Shown here: positions 24,391 to 33,586 of the stretch, piece after piece | How positions within the stretch are numbered: the stretch's first letter is position 1 | How the letters are laid out: each line of letters opens with the position of its first letter | From: CAZSDW01 sp964605705 | GTDB lineage: Bacteria; Fidelibacterota; UBA2242 | NCBI GenBank assembly: GCA_964605705.1 | Contig: CAZSDW010000021.1 | Location: 1-57,509, forward strand | Reading direction: 5' to 3' | DNA length: 57,509 nt | The notes under the pieces: model-generated | Told to the model about the DNA's origin: nothing | The model's input: only the letters and a program-made list of their open reading frames with translations | Databases searched by the model: none | Translations under genes and position numbers: made by a program

Positions 24391-25482
24391 ATGAATATAA
24401 ATCCCTTAGCGGTTCCGGAATCCTATCGGTCATTATCAAAAGATGAGTTAAACAGGAAAATCCGGGTTGCGAAAGAGAAACTTGGGAAGCGTTTATTAAT
24501 TCTGGGGCACCATTACATGACCGATGAGGTGATTGCCCATGCGGATGAGCGGGGAGATTCCTTCGCGCTGGCAAAAATTGCTTCCCGTACCACTGCCGAG
24601 ATGATTGTTTTTTGCGGAGTTCACTTTATGGCGGAAACGGCTGACATCGTCACCTCGAAGAATCAGCGGGTCTTTATCCCCGATGTAAATGCCGGCTGCT
24701 TTCTGGCGGATTGTGCCCGAATAGAAGATGTCGAGCGCGCCTGGGCGGAGATTCACGAAGTGCATTTTTTTAAAACGATCCCGATAACCTATGTGAATTC
24801 CGGCGCCGATATGAAGGCTTTTTGCGGGGAAAATGGGGGACTTGTCTGTACCTCCTCCAATGCGGAAGCGGCGCTGCAATGGGCGTTCGAACGCTGTGAT
24901 AGGGTGTTCTTCTTTCCCGATCAGCACCTGGGACGAAATACCGCTTTTAAAATGGGAATTCCGCTGGATGAAATTATTCTCTGGGATCCGGATGAATCAC
25001 GGGGGGGAAATAGCCGGGAAAAGATCGAAAAAGCCCGGGTGTTACTCTGGGACGGATTCTGTGATGTTCACCAGGAATTCGATACTGATTATATCGATAA
25101 ACTTAAAACAGAAGATTCGTCGGTGAGAATTATTGTGCATCCCGAATGTGATTTCGATGTAGCACAGGCGGCGGATTTTATAGGCAGTACCGCGTATATT
25201 ATTAAAGCGATTGAAACTGCGGAATCCGGTTCGCATTGGGCAGTTGCGACCGAGAGGAACCTGGTGAATCGTTTAAAAAACAGTTACCCGGACAAGCGAA
25301 TTGAAATCGTGCAATCCTATGAACCCTATTGCAAAACCATGGCTCAGATTACCCTGGCAAGCTTGGCATTTCAGCTGGATCAACTTGCGGGAGAAAAGCC
25401 GGTCAATCAGGTGCTGGTTGAAGATCGCTTTGTCGAAGCCGCGCGGACTGCTTTAAATCGAATGCTGGAATTAAAGATATGA
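24391..25482 (+). CDS. nadA: Quinolinate synthase
   Basis: Condenses iminoaspartate (made by NadB) with dihydroxyacetone phosphate to quinolinate for NAD synthesis, using a [4Fe-4S] cluster. The three conserved cysteines appear in FCGVHFMAETA, VCTSSNA and YCKTMAQ; the last lacks the common proline (CPTM), a mild variant. The motifs HHYMTDEV and FPDQHLGRNT are also typical. Its 363 residues fit the long NadA form. It overlaps nadB by 4 bases (ATGA), so the two subunits of the pathway are translationally coupled. nadC is not in this window. Confidence 0.95.
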   Translation: MNINPLAVPESYRSLSKDELNRKIRVAKEKLGKRLLILGHHYMTDEVIAHADERGDSFALAKIASRTTAEMIVFCGVHFMAETADIVTSKNQRVFIPDVNAGCFLADCARIEDVERAWAEIHEVHFFKTIPITYVNSGADMKAFCGENGGLVCTSSNAEAALQWAFERCDRVFFFPDQHLGRNTAFKMGIPLDEIILWDPDESRGGNSREKIEKARVLLWDGFCDVHQEFDTDYIDKLKTEDSSVRIIVHPECDFDVAQAADFIGSTAYIIKAIETAESGSHWAVATERNLVNRLKNSYPDKRIEIVQSYEPYCKTMAQITLASLAFQLDQLAGEKPVNQVLVEDRFVEAARTALNRMLELKI

Positions 25483-27047
25483 AATCTGCGAATCAAATTA
25501 TCGAGACTGATGTTTTAGTTATTGGTTCCGGTCTGGCGGGCTGTTCCGCGGCGTATGCTGCTGCTCAGGAAGGCTTGAACGTTATTATGATTAGCTCGGA
25601 GAGTGAGCTTGCCGAAACCTCTTCCTATTACGCCCAAGGGGGTATTATCTACAGAGCCGATGATGATACGGAAGCGAGTTTTCTGGATGACTTTCAACGC
25701 ACCGGTGTTGGGATTGTCAATCCGGAGGCGGTCAAGGTGGTTTATCAAAATGGTCCAAGTCTTGTTGATAAAATTCTCTGTGATGATCTGCAGATTCCCT
25801 TTTCAAGGAGAAGTGACGGTCGGCTTGATTTAATCATGGAGGGATCTCACAGTTTTCCAAGAATCGCCTATGTCAAAGATCATACCGGTCAATCCATCCA
25901 GGACCGCTTTCATGCCAAAATCCGGCAGATGGACAAGATAACAATCCATACCAGAGCAACCTGTGTTGACTTGATTACCCTGGCACATCACTCTCTGGAT
26001 CATCTTCATATTTATCAGCCTAGTACCTGTGTCGGTGCCTATGTCCTGTTTCAGGATGAAAATGAAGTCTATCCGATTTTAGCCAAGGTGACCATTCTGG
26101 CAACCGGTGGTCTGGGCAGTTTGTACCTTCATACATCCAATCCGCCGCGTGTTCGCGGTGATGGTTATGCCATGGCATATCGGGCGGGTGCCCGGATTAT
26201 GAATATGGAGTATGTTCAGTTTCATCCTACGACGCTGTTTACCACGAATAATGAACGATTTCTGATATCGGAAGCGTTGCGGGGTGCCGGAGCTGTCTTG
26301 CGGAATAAGCGTGGTGAAGATTTTATGAGACAGTATCATGAACTGGGATCGCTGGCGCCCAGGGATATTGTTGCCCGCAGTATTATAACAGAAATGAATA
26401 AAGATGGCAGCCATTATGTTAATCTGGATATTACTGGTCGGGATGGTGAATGGGTTAAGCAGCGATTCCCGAAAATTTATCAAAAATGTCTGGAATATAA
26501 AGTTGATATTACTCGTGAAGGTATCCCGGTGGTTCCGGCAGCTCATTATCAATGCGGAGGAGTGGCTACCGATATGCAGGCGAATACCACCATTCGCCGC
26601 CTGAAAGCTGTTGGTGAAGTCGCCTGTACCGGTCTGCATGGCGCCAATCGGCTGGCAAGCAGTTCCTTGCTGGAGAGTCTTATCTTCGGTGTTATTGCGG
26701 GAAAAGATGCGGCAGTTCGGATTGCCAGCGATAAGTTTATTATACCGACAGTCGCCGCCTGGAAGAAGGAAACCGAAGCGATTGACCCGGACTTGGTCCG
26801 GCAGGACCGTTCCACTATCAAGCAGACCATGTGGAATTATGTAGGGATTGTCCGGGCGGAGAAGAAACTTGATCGTGCGTTTGGAATATTATGGCAACTC
26901 AACGAAGATATTCAGCGTTTTTACCAGCACAGTGAGCTGACCGATCAATTGATTGGATTGCGGAATGCGGTGACTACGTCTATGCTGGTTCTGCATGCCG
27001 CCCGGCTTCATAAAGGTAGCCGGGGTTGCCATTACCGTACGGATTGA
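25479..27047 (+). CDS. nadB: L-aspartate oxidase
   Basis: FAD enzyme that oxidises aspartate to iminoaspartate, the first step of de novo NAD synthesis. The Rossmann motif GSGLAGCSAA is at residues 16-25; SSYYAQGGI, MNMEYVQFHPTTL, SEALRGAGAVL and the late GLHGANRLASSSLLESL segment are characteristic. Its 522 residues are normal. The C-terminal SRGCHYRTD replaces the common SRGLHYRTD. It starts within the end of nadA; 92 bases of AT-rich sequence separate it from the next, unrelated island. Confidence 0.96.
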   Translation: MKSANQIIETDVLVIGSGLAGCSAAYAAAQEGLNVIMISSESELAETSSYYAQGGIIYRADDDTEASFLDDFQRTGVGIVNPEAVKVVYQNGPSLVDKILCDDLQIPFSRRSDGRLDLIMEGSHSFPRIAYVKDHTGQSIQDRFHAKIRQMDKITIHTRATCVDLITLAHHSLDHLHIYQPSTCVGAYVLFQDENEVYPILAKVTILATGGLGSLYLHTSNPPRVRGDGYAMAYRAGARIMNMEYVQFHPTTLFTTNNERFLISEALRGAGAVLRNKRGEDFMRQYHELGSLAPRDIVARSIITEMNKDGSHYVNLDITGRDGEWVKQRFPKIYQKCLEYKVDITREGIPVVPAAHYQCGGVATDMQANTTIRRLKAVGEVACTGLHGANRLASSSLLESLIFGVIAGKDAAVRIASDKFIIPTVAAWKKETEAIDPDLVRQDRSTIKQTMWNYVGIVRAEKKLDRAFGILWQLNEDIQRFYQHSELTDQLIGLRNAVTTSMLVLHAARLHKGSRGCHYRTD

Positions 27048-27139
27048 TTAAACTAAATCATGAAGTATTGATCACTGTACTTACTGTTTGATTTATTTTT
27101 TAATATGATTTTTCATGCAATCTCAAAGCAGGAGATATT

Positions 27140-27805
27140 TTGAAAACATTTGAGTTTAGTACCGAAGTGGTAAAGAGGGTGCTAACGGAATTGGAAAAAG
27201 CGGAAGAATTTATCAAAATATCTGTTTTTCAGATCCATCTAGATGAATTATTTGATTTATTGGAAAAAAAGGTAGATGCCGGGCTTGCAATTGATATTTT
27301 CACTTTACCATATGATAGTATTAATGAAATTGTCAGTGACAGAGTAATTAATCGTTTAGATAAATTATCTGAAAAGGGTGCAAACTTACACCTATGCAAA
27401 TGGAATGTTGGTGATCCTGAGAGAACTACTACCGCTATTGGGCGATGGTATTCTTTTCATGGAAAATTTATAGTTACTGATAAATCTGCAATTGCATTAA
27501 GTGCAAATTTCACTAAAAATAATGAATTAGATGCAATAATTGTTATTACTAATGAACAATCGTTTATTGATAATTTTACTGAGAGATTTGATGAATTGCT
27601 GGACCTATTTGTATTAGTACGAGATGGATATAACGGAAAAATTAGAAAAAAAATTATTGAATCCAGGATATCTGATATTGAAAAAGTTTTTGAATTACCC
27701 GGTGTCATTCAAACAACTACCCATCAAAATAATTGGATTAGGCATTATCCTGCTACTATTTGTTCAAATGATATTGAAGAAAAAAAGATACCAATAAGCT
27801 GGTGA
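27140..27805 (+). CDS. PLD-type nuclease-like protein
   Basis: A 221-residue protein with one complete HKD motif: H107, K109, D114 in FHGKFIVTD, followed by ALSANFT (a SxN-like loop) and NELDAIIV. One HKD per chain suggests a dimer, as in the Nuc/BfiI group of nucleases. Start TTG at 27140 has AGGAG 6 bases upstream. The AT-rich codon use (many AAA, ATT, TTA) is unlike nadB before it and yajC after it. It lies two short steps upstream of a DNA methyltransferase on the same strand, so I infer the cutting half of a restriction-modification system. A role in lipid or other phosphodiester chemistry is not excluded. Confidence 0.7.
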   Translation: MKTFEFSTEVVKRVLTELEKAEEFIKISVFQIHLDELFDLLEKKVDAGLAIDIFTLPYDSINEIVSDRVINRLDKLSEKGANLHLCKWNVGDPERTTTAIGRWYSFHGKFIVTDKSAIALSANFTKNNELDAIIVITNEQSFIDNFTERFDELLDLFVLVRDGYNGKIRKKIIESRISDIEKVFELPGVIQTTTHQNNWIRHYPATICSNDIEEKKIPISW

Positions 27806-27822
27806 GAATCACGATAAAAATT

Positions 27823-28047
27823 ATGCAATATTACAATATTAAGATTGCGAATAGAGATACGTTTATCATGGCAGTAGTATTATTTTACTTGCAAGACAGG
27901 AAGCATACCTTATTAGAAATAAAGCATAAAATTGGAAAATTTACTGCCATTATAAATGTGAATACCTGACTTGAAAAATTGATGGACTCAAAACTCATTG
28001 AAAGAGAAGAAGAATTCTATAAAATAAAGATCGAGACTCTGTTTTAA
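27823..28047 (+). pseudogene. Winged-helix-like ORF interrupted by TGA
   Basis: Reading from ATG at 27823 gives MQYYNIKIANRDTFIMAVV and then a segment like LQDRKHTLLEIKHKIGKFT. TGA occurs at 27967-27969, and the same frame continues with LEKLMDSKLIEREEEFYKIK to TAA at 28045-28047. The whole (74 codons plus the internal stop) resembles one small winged-helix domain, with W the likely lost residue (TGG to TGA). Its final stop is one base before the methyltransferase ATG, so the full frame was probably a real gene in this operon. A 48-residue short product is the other possibility. TGA is a normal stop in neighbouring genes, so recoding is unlikely. Confidence 0.5.
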
Positions 28048-28048
28048 T

Positions 28049-28948
28049 ATGGCTGATTATAATTTGGTATGTGACGTTATTCATGGTGATTGTGTCGAAT
28101 TTTTAAATTCTACCGATTATAGATTTGACTTGACATATTTGGATCCGCCATTTAATCAAAACAAGAATTATAATAGTCATAATGATAAAATGGATCCTGT
28201 TGTGTATTGGAATTGGATGAAAAAAGTATGCGGAAAAATATATGACAAAACTACTCCGAGTGGCGCTGTTTATTTTATGCAGAGAGAGAAAAATGTCAGG
28301 GATGTAGTACGGGTATTAGAGGATACCGGTTGGACATTTCAAAATTTGATTATTTGGAAAAAGAAATCCTCAGCTGTTCCTAATGATAATAAATTTGGTA
28401 AGCATTACCAGATCATTGTTTTTGCAAGCAAGGGAAAGAAACCAAGAGTTTTCAATAAACTCAGAATCGATCCACCCCTTTTAGCCACTGAAAAGTATAA
28501 AAGACCAAACGGAATGTATGTTACCGATGTCTGGGATGATATTCGTGAATTAACATCCGGATATTTTGCAGGAGAGGAACCCATTAGACTTTCGTCCGGA
28601 GAACGATTGCATAATCAGCAATCGCCTATTCAACTTTTGCTGAGGATAATTTTAACATCTTCAAAGCCGGGCGATTTTATTTTTGATCCGTTTTCTGGAA
28701 CAGCAACAACTAATATAGTATCAAGACAACTCAATAGAAACTCTGTTTCAGTTGAGAAAGATGAATTATATTTCAAATATTGTGTGAAGCGATTGAATGA
28801 TTTACGAATTGTTGACAATATTGATCGTTATAAAAATGACTATAAATTTACTCAAAAACTTGATAATATTTGGGGGACTCCAGTAAATATTGAAGAATTT
28901 TATCCATCTCAGTTTACCTTATTTGATAAAAAGAAAAAATATAACTAA
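28049..28948 (+). CDS. Site-specific DNA methyltransferase (beta-class, N4-C or N6-A)
   Basis: A 299-residue enzyme. Catalytic motif IV DPPF (TYLDPPFNQN, about residues 30-39) comes first and the AdoMet-binding motif (FDPFSGTATT, about 213-222) comes late: the order typical of beta-class amino methyltransferases. ATG at 28049 follows the stop of the interrupted ORF by one base. The same AT-rich codon bias as the PLD-like gene marks these as one acquired island between nadB and yajC. It probably protects the site cut by the PLD-like nuclease; recognition sequence unknown. Confidence 0.88.
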   Translation: MADYNLVCDVIHGDCVEFLNSTDYRFDLTYLDPPFNQNKNYNSHNDKMDPVVYWNWMKKVCGKIYDKTTPSGAVYFMQREKNVRDVVRVLEDTGWTFQNLIIWKKKSSAVPNDNKFGKHYQIIVFASKGKKPRVFNKLRIDPPLLATEKYKRPNGMYVTDVWDDIRELTSGYFAGEEPIRLSSGERLHNQQSPIQLLLRIILTSSKPGDFIFDPFSGTATTNIVSRQLNRNSVSVEKDELYFKYCVKRLNDLRIVDNIDRYKNDYKFTQKLDNIWGTPVNIEEFYPSQFTLFDKKKKYN

Positions 28949-29038
28949 TGAATTTTATGCGTGAAATGACAAAGAGAATCGATTTGTTGTATTTTAATTA
29001 GAAATTTGTAATGTAATTAATTTGAAATTGGAGGTTAT

Positions 29039-29371
29039 GTGAATACGTTACTTTATGCAGGAACAATGGGCGGCTCTGCCGCGGCGAAGGGCAATCCGAT
29101 TATGTCCTTATTGCCATTTTTACTGATTATCGCGGTGATGTACCTGTTGATGATCCGTCCCCAGGCAAAGAAACAGAAAGAAAAAAAACAGATGCTGAAT
29201 GAACTGAAAACCGGTGACGAGGTTTTGACAATTGGCGGTATCTATGGGAAAATCGAAGGCGTCCGTGAAAAAGAGGGCATCCTGATCCTGAAGATCGCCA
29301 AAGATGTCAAAATCAATGTTTCCCGCTCAGCGATTGCCGATAAAGTTGTGGAAAAATCCGTCGTAAAATAG
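29039..29371 (+). CDS. yajC: Preprotein translocase subunit YajC
   Basis: A small accessory protein of the SecDF complex. One N-terminal transmembrane helix (SLLPFLLIIAVMYLLMIRPQAKKQKE, about residues 23-48) ends in the family motif RPQ.K, followed by a soluble domain (LNELKTGDEVLTIGGIYGKIE). Start is GTG at 29039 with TTGGAGG upstream; ATG at 29037 would stop at once. First gene of the def-fmt-rsmB-rpe run, 1 base before def. Confidence 0.93.
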   Translation: MNTLLYAGTMGGSAAAKGNPIMSLLPFLLIIAVMYLLMIRPQAKKQKEKKQMLNELKTGDEVLTIGGIYGKIEGVREKEGILILKIAKDVKINVSRSAIADKVVEKSVVK

Positions 29372-29372
29372 T

Positions 29373-29906
29373 ATGGAATCACTGGAAATTTACCTGTATG
29401 GCAGTCCGCTTCTGAAGCGGAAAACCCGGAAGGTCGAAACACTTCCTGAAAACTTCCCGGCATTTCTGGAGCGTATGTACGTCGCAATGTATGGTGATGA
29501 TGGTATCGGGCTTTCCGCCAATCAGGTGGGTGTCGAACTCAACTTTTTTGTCGCTGATTTTTCTCTGCATGATAAGAGCATGACCCGGGAGATTTTTATC
29601 AATCCCGAAATTCTTGAGACGGAGGGACAGAATACTTTTGAAGAGGGCTGCCTGAGCATACCCGACATTCACGAGAAGGTCACCCGGGCGACAAAAATCA
29701 AACTGCGTTATGAAAATCTTCAGAGAGAAATTGTCGAAAAAGATTTTGAGGGATTTCCGGCTCGGGTTGCTCTGCATGAGATCGACCACCTGAACGGGAT
29801 TTTGTTTGTCGAAAGGATCAGCTCGTTAAAACGCAGTTTCATCGAATCGAAATTAAAACGGATTGCTGAAAAGGGAAAAACGCAAACTGAACCCTATACA
29901 TTCTAA
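29373..29906 (+). CDS. def: Peptide deformylase
   Basis: Removes the formyl group from new proteins. The three motifs are GIGLSANQVG (44-53), EGCLSIP with metal ligand C93, and HEIDH (135-139). Its 177 residues are normal. The second position of motif 1 is S instead of A, a common variant. Followed 6 bases later by fmt, the formylating partner, as in many genomes. Confidence 0.96.
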   Translation: MESLEIYLYGSPLLKRKTRKVETLPENFPAFLERMYVAMYGDDGIGLSANQVGVELNFFVADFSLHDKSMTREIFINPEILETEGQNTFEEGCLSIPDIHEKVTRATKIKLRYENLQREIVEKDFEGFPARVALHEIDHLNGILFVERISSLKRSFIESKLKRIAEKGKTQTEPYTF

Positions 29907-29912
29907 TTCTGT

Positions 29913-30842
29913 ATGAAAATCATTTATATGGGAACCCCGGAATTTGCTGTGCCGGGATTGAGAGCGATTGCGCAATCGGATCACGAACTTATGGCGGTGG
30001 TTACCGGGCAGGACGTGCCTGTCGGGCGCGGGCAGCGATTACAGGAAACCCCGGTCAAGCAGCTGGCTCAGGCATTGGGGGTACCCGTTTTACAGCCGCC
30101 ATCGTTAAAATCGCCGGATTTCATTGACCGGCTGCACCGGTATAATGCCGATATTATTGTGGTGGTTGCCTTCCGGATTTTACCGGATATAGTCATTAAT
30201 ACAACACAACTGGGGGCAATTAATCTGCATGCCTCGCTATTACCGAAGTATCGCGGCGCGGCTCCGATCAACTGGGCGCTGATCAATGGAGATCGGCAGA
30301 CCGGAGTGACGATTTTCCAGATTAAGACTAAAGTCGATACCGGGGACATCATCAGACAGACAACGATCGATATTTCAGAAGATGACACCTATGGAAGTCT
30401 GTATTCCCGGTTGTCTCAAATCGGGGCAGCTGCGCTTGTATCTGTACTTGATGATCTGGAAAGTGGCGACACTCAAATAATTTCTCAGGATGATGCTCTG
30501 GCTACCAAGGCGCCAAAAATATTTCCGCAGTTGGGTGAGATTAATTGGTCAAAAAGTGCCGAATCCATAAAAAACCTGATTCATGGATTATCACCCACTC
30601 CCGGTGCCTACAGTTATTTTCGCAAAAAACGGATTAAATTTCTGTTAGCCCGATTTTCAAATGAAACAGGGCCGGGTGAGCCGGGCACAGTGCTTTCCCG
30701 GGATAAGCAACCATTCGGAATCCGAACCGGTGCTGGAATATTATATCCCCTTATTCTGCAATCAGAAGGGCGGAAAGCGCTGCCGGTGGATGAATTTCTG
30801 CGGGGATTTCAAGCCAAAATCGGAGATCGGTTTTTTTCGTGA
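29913..30842 (+). CDS. fmt: Methionyl-tRNA formyltransferase
   Basis: Formylates initiator Met-tRNA with 10-formyltetrahydrofolate. Catalytic residues N104, H106 and D142 are present (AINLHASLLPKYRGAAP and KVDTGDI). Its 309 residues include the C-terminal OB-like domain. ATG at 29913; the TGA stop overlaps the rsmB GTG by 4 bases (GTGA), so both are coupled. Confidence 0.96.
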   Translation: MKIIYMGTPEFAVPGLRAIAQSDHELMAVVTGQDVPVGRGQRLQETPVKQLAQALGVPVLQPPSLKSPDFIDRLHRYNADIIVVVAFRILPDIVINTTQLGAINLHASLLPKYRGAAPINWALINGDRQTGVTIFQIKTKVDTGDIIRQTTIDISEDDTYGSLYSRLSQIGAAALVSVLDDLESGDTQIISQDDALATKAPKIFPQLGEINWSKSAESIKNLIHGLSPTPGAYSYFRKKRIKFLLARFSNETGPGEPGTVLSRDKQPFGIRTGAGILYPLILQSEGRKALPVDEFLRGFQAKIGDRFFS

Positions 30843-32170
30843 ATATCCGCGCTGCTGCCGCCCGAATCCTGAGCTCTTATCACCATCAATATTTTAATTA
30901 CGAAAAAAAAATCGATGCTGCCGCGATCGATCTGAGACTGTCAGACCAAGATCGGGATTTTCTGTACCTTCTTGTAAAGGGTGTCATTTTATACCGGGAT
31001 TATCTCGATTATGCCATTGAAGTGGCTGCCAGACGACCGGTCGAGCGTTTTGAAAAAGCGGTTCTCAACCTGCTGAGAGTAGGTACGTTTCAGCATTTGA
31101 TATTGGAAACGCCATTATACGCCCTGACAAATGAAACCGTCAATGCCGCCCGGGAGTTGAAAAAGAAGTCTGCGCTGGGATTGATTAATGCTGTTTTACG
31201 GCATTTGCCCGATAAAACCAAACTGGAATCGTTGCTCTCGAAACTGCCGCCGAGTGAAGCCCTGGCGATTCAAAGTTCACATCCCCGATGGCTGATCGAT
31301 CGCTGGATTGATCAATATGGCATTGAAAATACTTGCCGGATCGCTGAATTCAATAATGTTTATCAGCAGATATTTTTTCGGCATAATCCGTTGAAAATAG
31401 CCTGGCGGGAGTTTTTGAAATTACTGCATGAAGCAGGATTTGAGGTATCTATTATCACTGAAGTGCCGCTGGTCTTTTTTACTGTTGAACGACCGGGTGA
31501 CCTGCTGAGAACAAAATTCTTTCAGGATGGTTTCATGTCGGTTCAGGATATCAGCCAATCCTTTGGAGTGCAACTGCTTGATCCAAAACCGGGTGAGACT
31601 ATTATTGACGCCTGCGCGGCGCCCGGTGGAAAAACTACCATGATTGCCCAGCTGACCGGTCCGACGGGAAATATTTATACCTATGATCTTTCACCGGGTA
31701 AAGTCAGATTGTTGAAAAATGAGACCTTTCGTTTAGGGATTGATTTCGTAAATTATGGCATTGGGGATGCCCGGTCGGGCAGTTATCCAATGGCTGACAA
31801 GATATTGTTGGATGTTCCCTGTTCGGGAACCGGTGTTCTGGCGCGTCGGGCTGACTCGCGCTGGAACCGGACGGCTCAGGATCTGGAAAATTTGATAGGA
31901 TTGCAGCGAGAAATTTTGGAAAATATGATGAATTATTTAAAACCCGGTGGAACAGCCGTATATTGCAGCTGTTCGATTGAATCGGAAGAGAACTGGTCGA
32001 ATATCGACTGGTTTTTGGAACGTCATCCGGATTTTAAAATTGAACCGGCATCGATTCTGGTTAAAAACCGATATTGTGATGATCGGGGGGCTGTGACGAT
32101 TTTACCGCACATTCATGGGGAAACCGGGAGTTTTGCGGTTCGTTTGCAAAAGCTGGAACCGGGAGTATAA
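30839..32170 (+). CDS. rsmB: 16S rRNA cytosine-967 C5-methyltransferase
   Basis: Methylates C967 of 16S rRNA. It has an N-terminal NusB-like RNA-binding domain (residues 1-140), an AdoMet site CAAPGGKTT, motif IV DVPCSGTGVLARR and the nucleophile C378 in YCSCS. Its 443 residues fit. Start GTG overlaps the fmt stop. Fourth gene of the translation-related run. Confidence 0.95.
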   Translation: MNIRAAAARILSSYHHQYFNYEKKIDAAAIDLRLSDQDRDFLYLLVKGVILYRDYLDYAIEVAARRPVERFEKAVLNLLRVGTFQHLILETPLYALTNETVNAARELKKKSALGLINAVLRHLPDKTKLESLLSKLPPSEALAIQSSHPRWLIDRWIDQYGIENTCRIAEFNNVYQQIFFRHNPLKIAWREFLKLLHEAGFEVSIITEVPLVFFTVERPGDLLRTKFFQDGFMSVQDISQSFGVQLLDPKPGETIIDACAAPGGKTTMIAQLTGPTGNIYTYDLSPGKVRLLKNETFRLGIDFVNYGIGDARSGSYPMADKILLDVPCSGTGVLARRADSRWNRTAQDLENLIGLQREILENMMNYLKPGGTAVYCSCSIESEENWSNIDWFLERHPDFKIEPASILVKNRYCDDRGAVTILPHIHGETGSFAVRLQKLEPGV

Positions 32171-32183
32171 TCGAGAACAGTTT

Positions 32184-32936
32184 ATGAAGGTAAAACTACA
32201 GAATTGGTTCAGGTTTTTGACGGTCTTTGGAATTTTTACAATTCTGTTTGTTTTGATTCTGGATAAAATCGTTTTTCCGATTTATGTCGGACATGGTAAA
32301 GATATACCACTCGCCGATGTGCGCGGGCGCTCTCTGGATGAAGCGATTATTATTCTTGATATGGTCGGTTTTCATCATGAAGTGATTGACTCCACTGAGA
32401 ATGCCGAGGTTCCGCCCCAGACCGTCATCGATCAGCAACCGCCGCCGGGAACTCCGGTAAAAGCTGGACGCATGGTGCGTCTGATTATTACCAGCGGCAA
32501 GCGGTTTTTTCCAATGCCAAACCTGGTTGGCAAAGTCTTCAAGGCGGCAAACTTGGAGTTGCAACGTTATCATCTGCAGACCGATTCGATCAGTTATGAA
32601 TATTCATCGGATAAACCTCGTGAGGTCGTTACTGAGCAGTCTATTCGTCCCAAGGTGATGGTATCTGCCAGCGAAAGTGTTTCTCTGGTCATCAGCAAGG
32701 GACCACCACCCAGACAGCTTCAGGTGCCGGATCTTTTTGGCATGAATCTGGAAGAGGCAAAAGCCGAAATCCGCCGGTCCGGATTTATGATGGGAACCAT
32801 CCGATATATTCCCAATGACGACCTGGTGGCATATACAATTATCGGGCAAAACCCGGAATTTGGCAATCTGTTTGACAACTCCGTTCGAATCAATCTGGAT
32901 GTAACCATTTCATCGCATGTCGGAGAATCGGATTAA
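32184..32936 (+). CDS. Membrane-anchored PASTA-domain protein
   Basis: A 250-residue protein, with ATG at 32184 chosen because a transmembrane helix follows at once (FLTVFGIFTILFVLILDKIVFPI, about 11-33). An upstream in-frame ATG at 32115 would lie inside rsmB. Three PASTA repeats follow (about 40-105, 110-175 and 180-245), each with a typical VPDLFGMNLEEAKAEIRRSGF-type pattern. PASTA domains bind peptidoglycan fragments in kinases and PBPs; here there is no kinase domain, so it may sense or anchor cell wall. The next gene, rpe, overlaps by one base (TAATG). Confidence 0.88.
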   Translation: MKVKLQNWFRFLTVFGIFTILFVLILDKIVFPIYVGHGKDIPLADVRGRSLDEAIIILDMVGFHHEVIDSTENAEVPPQTVIDQQPPPGTPVKAGRMVRLIITSGKRFFPMPNLVGKVFKAANLELQRYHLQTDSISYEYSSDKPREVVTEQSIRPKVMVSASESVSLVISKGPPPRQLQVPDLFGMNLEEAKAEIRRSGFMMGTIRYIPNDDLVAYTIIGQNPEFGNLFDNSVRINLDVTISSHVGESD

Positions 32937-33586
32937 TGGAAATTGTACCCTCACTGCTGTCCGCTGATTTTACGAGGTTGGCTGAAGAAATCGATGCCGT
33001 TGAAAAAGCCGGTGCCCGGCGCTTGCACCTCGATGTCATGGATGGACATTTTGTGCCAAACCTGACGATCGGTCCTTTTATCGTTAAAGCGATCCGCCAG
33101 CATACTTCACTTCACCTGGAAACCCATTTGATGATTGATAATCATGAAAAATTTATTGATAAATTTATAGAAGCCGGGGCTAATACGGTCATTATTCACA
33201 TTGAGGTCAGTGCTGACATTGAGCGGGATTTGGAAAAGATCCGCAGCCTGGGTGCAAAAGCCGGACTGGTGCTCAATCCGCCGACGCCATTCAGTGCGAT
33301 TGAACCCTATCTTCGGTTTGCCGATCATCTGCTGATCATGACGGTCGATCCGGGATTTGGCGGGCAGACATTAATTAAAGAAGCCCTTGACAAGGTGAGG
33401 TTGGCAAAACCCTATGCTCAAAAGTATCATTTTCCCATTGAAGTGGATGGTGGCATCCACCTTGAAACGATTGCCATGACCAAGGCAGCCGGAACAGACT
33501 TATTCGTCGCCGGCTCGGCAGTCTTTTCGAATCATAGACCATTTGAAGACTATCAAGCGCTGACGGAGAAATTAATTCGTGCGTGA
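32936..33586 (+). CDS. rpe: Ribulose-phosphate 3-epimerase
   Basis: Interconverts ribulose-5-phosphate and xylulose-5-phosphate in the pentose phosphate pathway. Motifs PSLLSADF, HLDVMDGHFVPNLTIG, METHLMI-like (LETHLMIDN), TVDPGFGGQ and EVDGGI are all present; metal-ligand H and D residues are intact. Its 216 residues are usual. Its TGA stop lies inside the start of the next gene (8-base overlap). Confidence 0.97.
   Translation: MEIVPSLLSADFTRLAEEIDAVEKAGARRLHLDVMDGHFVPNLTIGPFIVKAIRQHTSLHLETHLMIDNHEKFIDKFIEAGANTVIIHIEVSADIERDLEKIRSLGAKAGLVLNPPTPFSAIEPYLRFADHLLIMTVDPGFGGQTLIKEALDKVRLAKPYAQKYHFPIEVDGGIHLETIAMTKAAGTDLFVAGSAVFSNHRPFEDYQALTEKLIRA

Noticed and set aside
27967..27969. UGA recoded as an amino acid
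   Set aside because: TGA is the normal stop of fmt, rpe, waaA and the PLD-like gene in this window, and there is no sign of a selenocysteine element.
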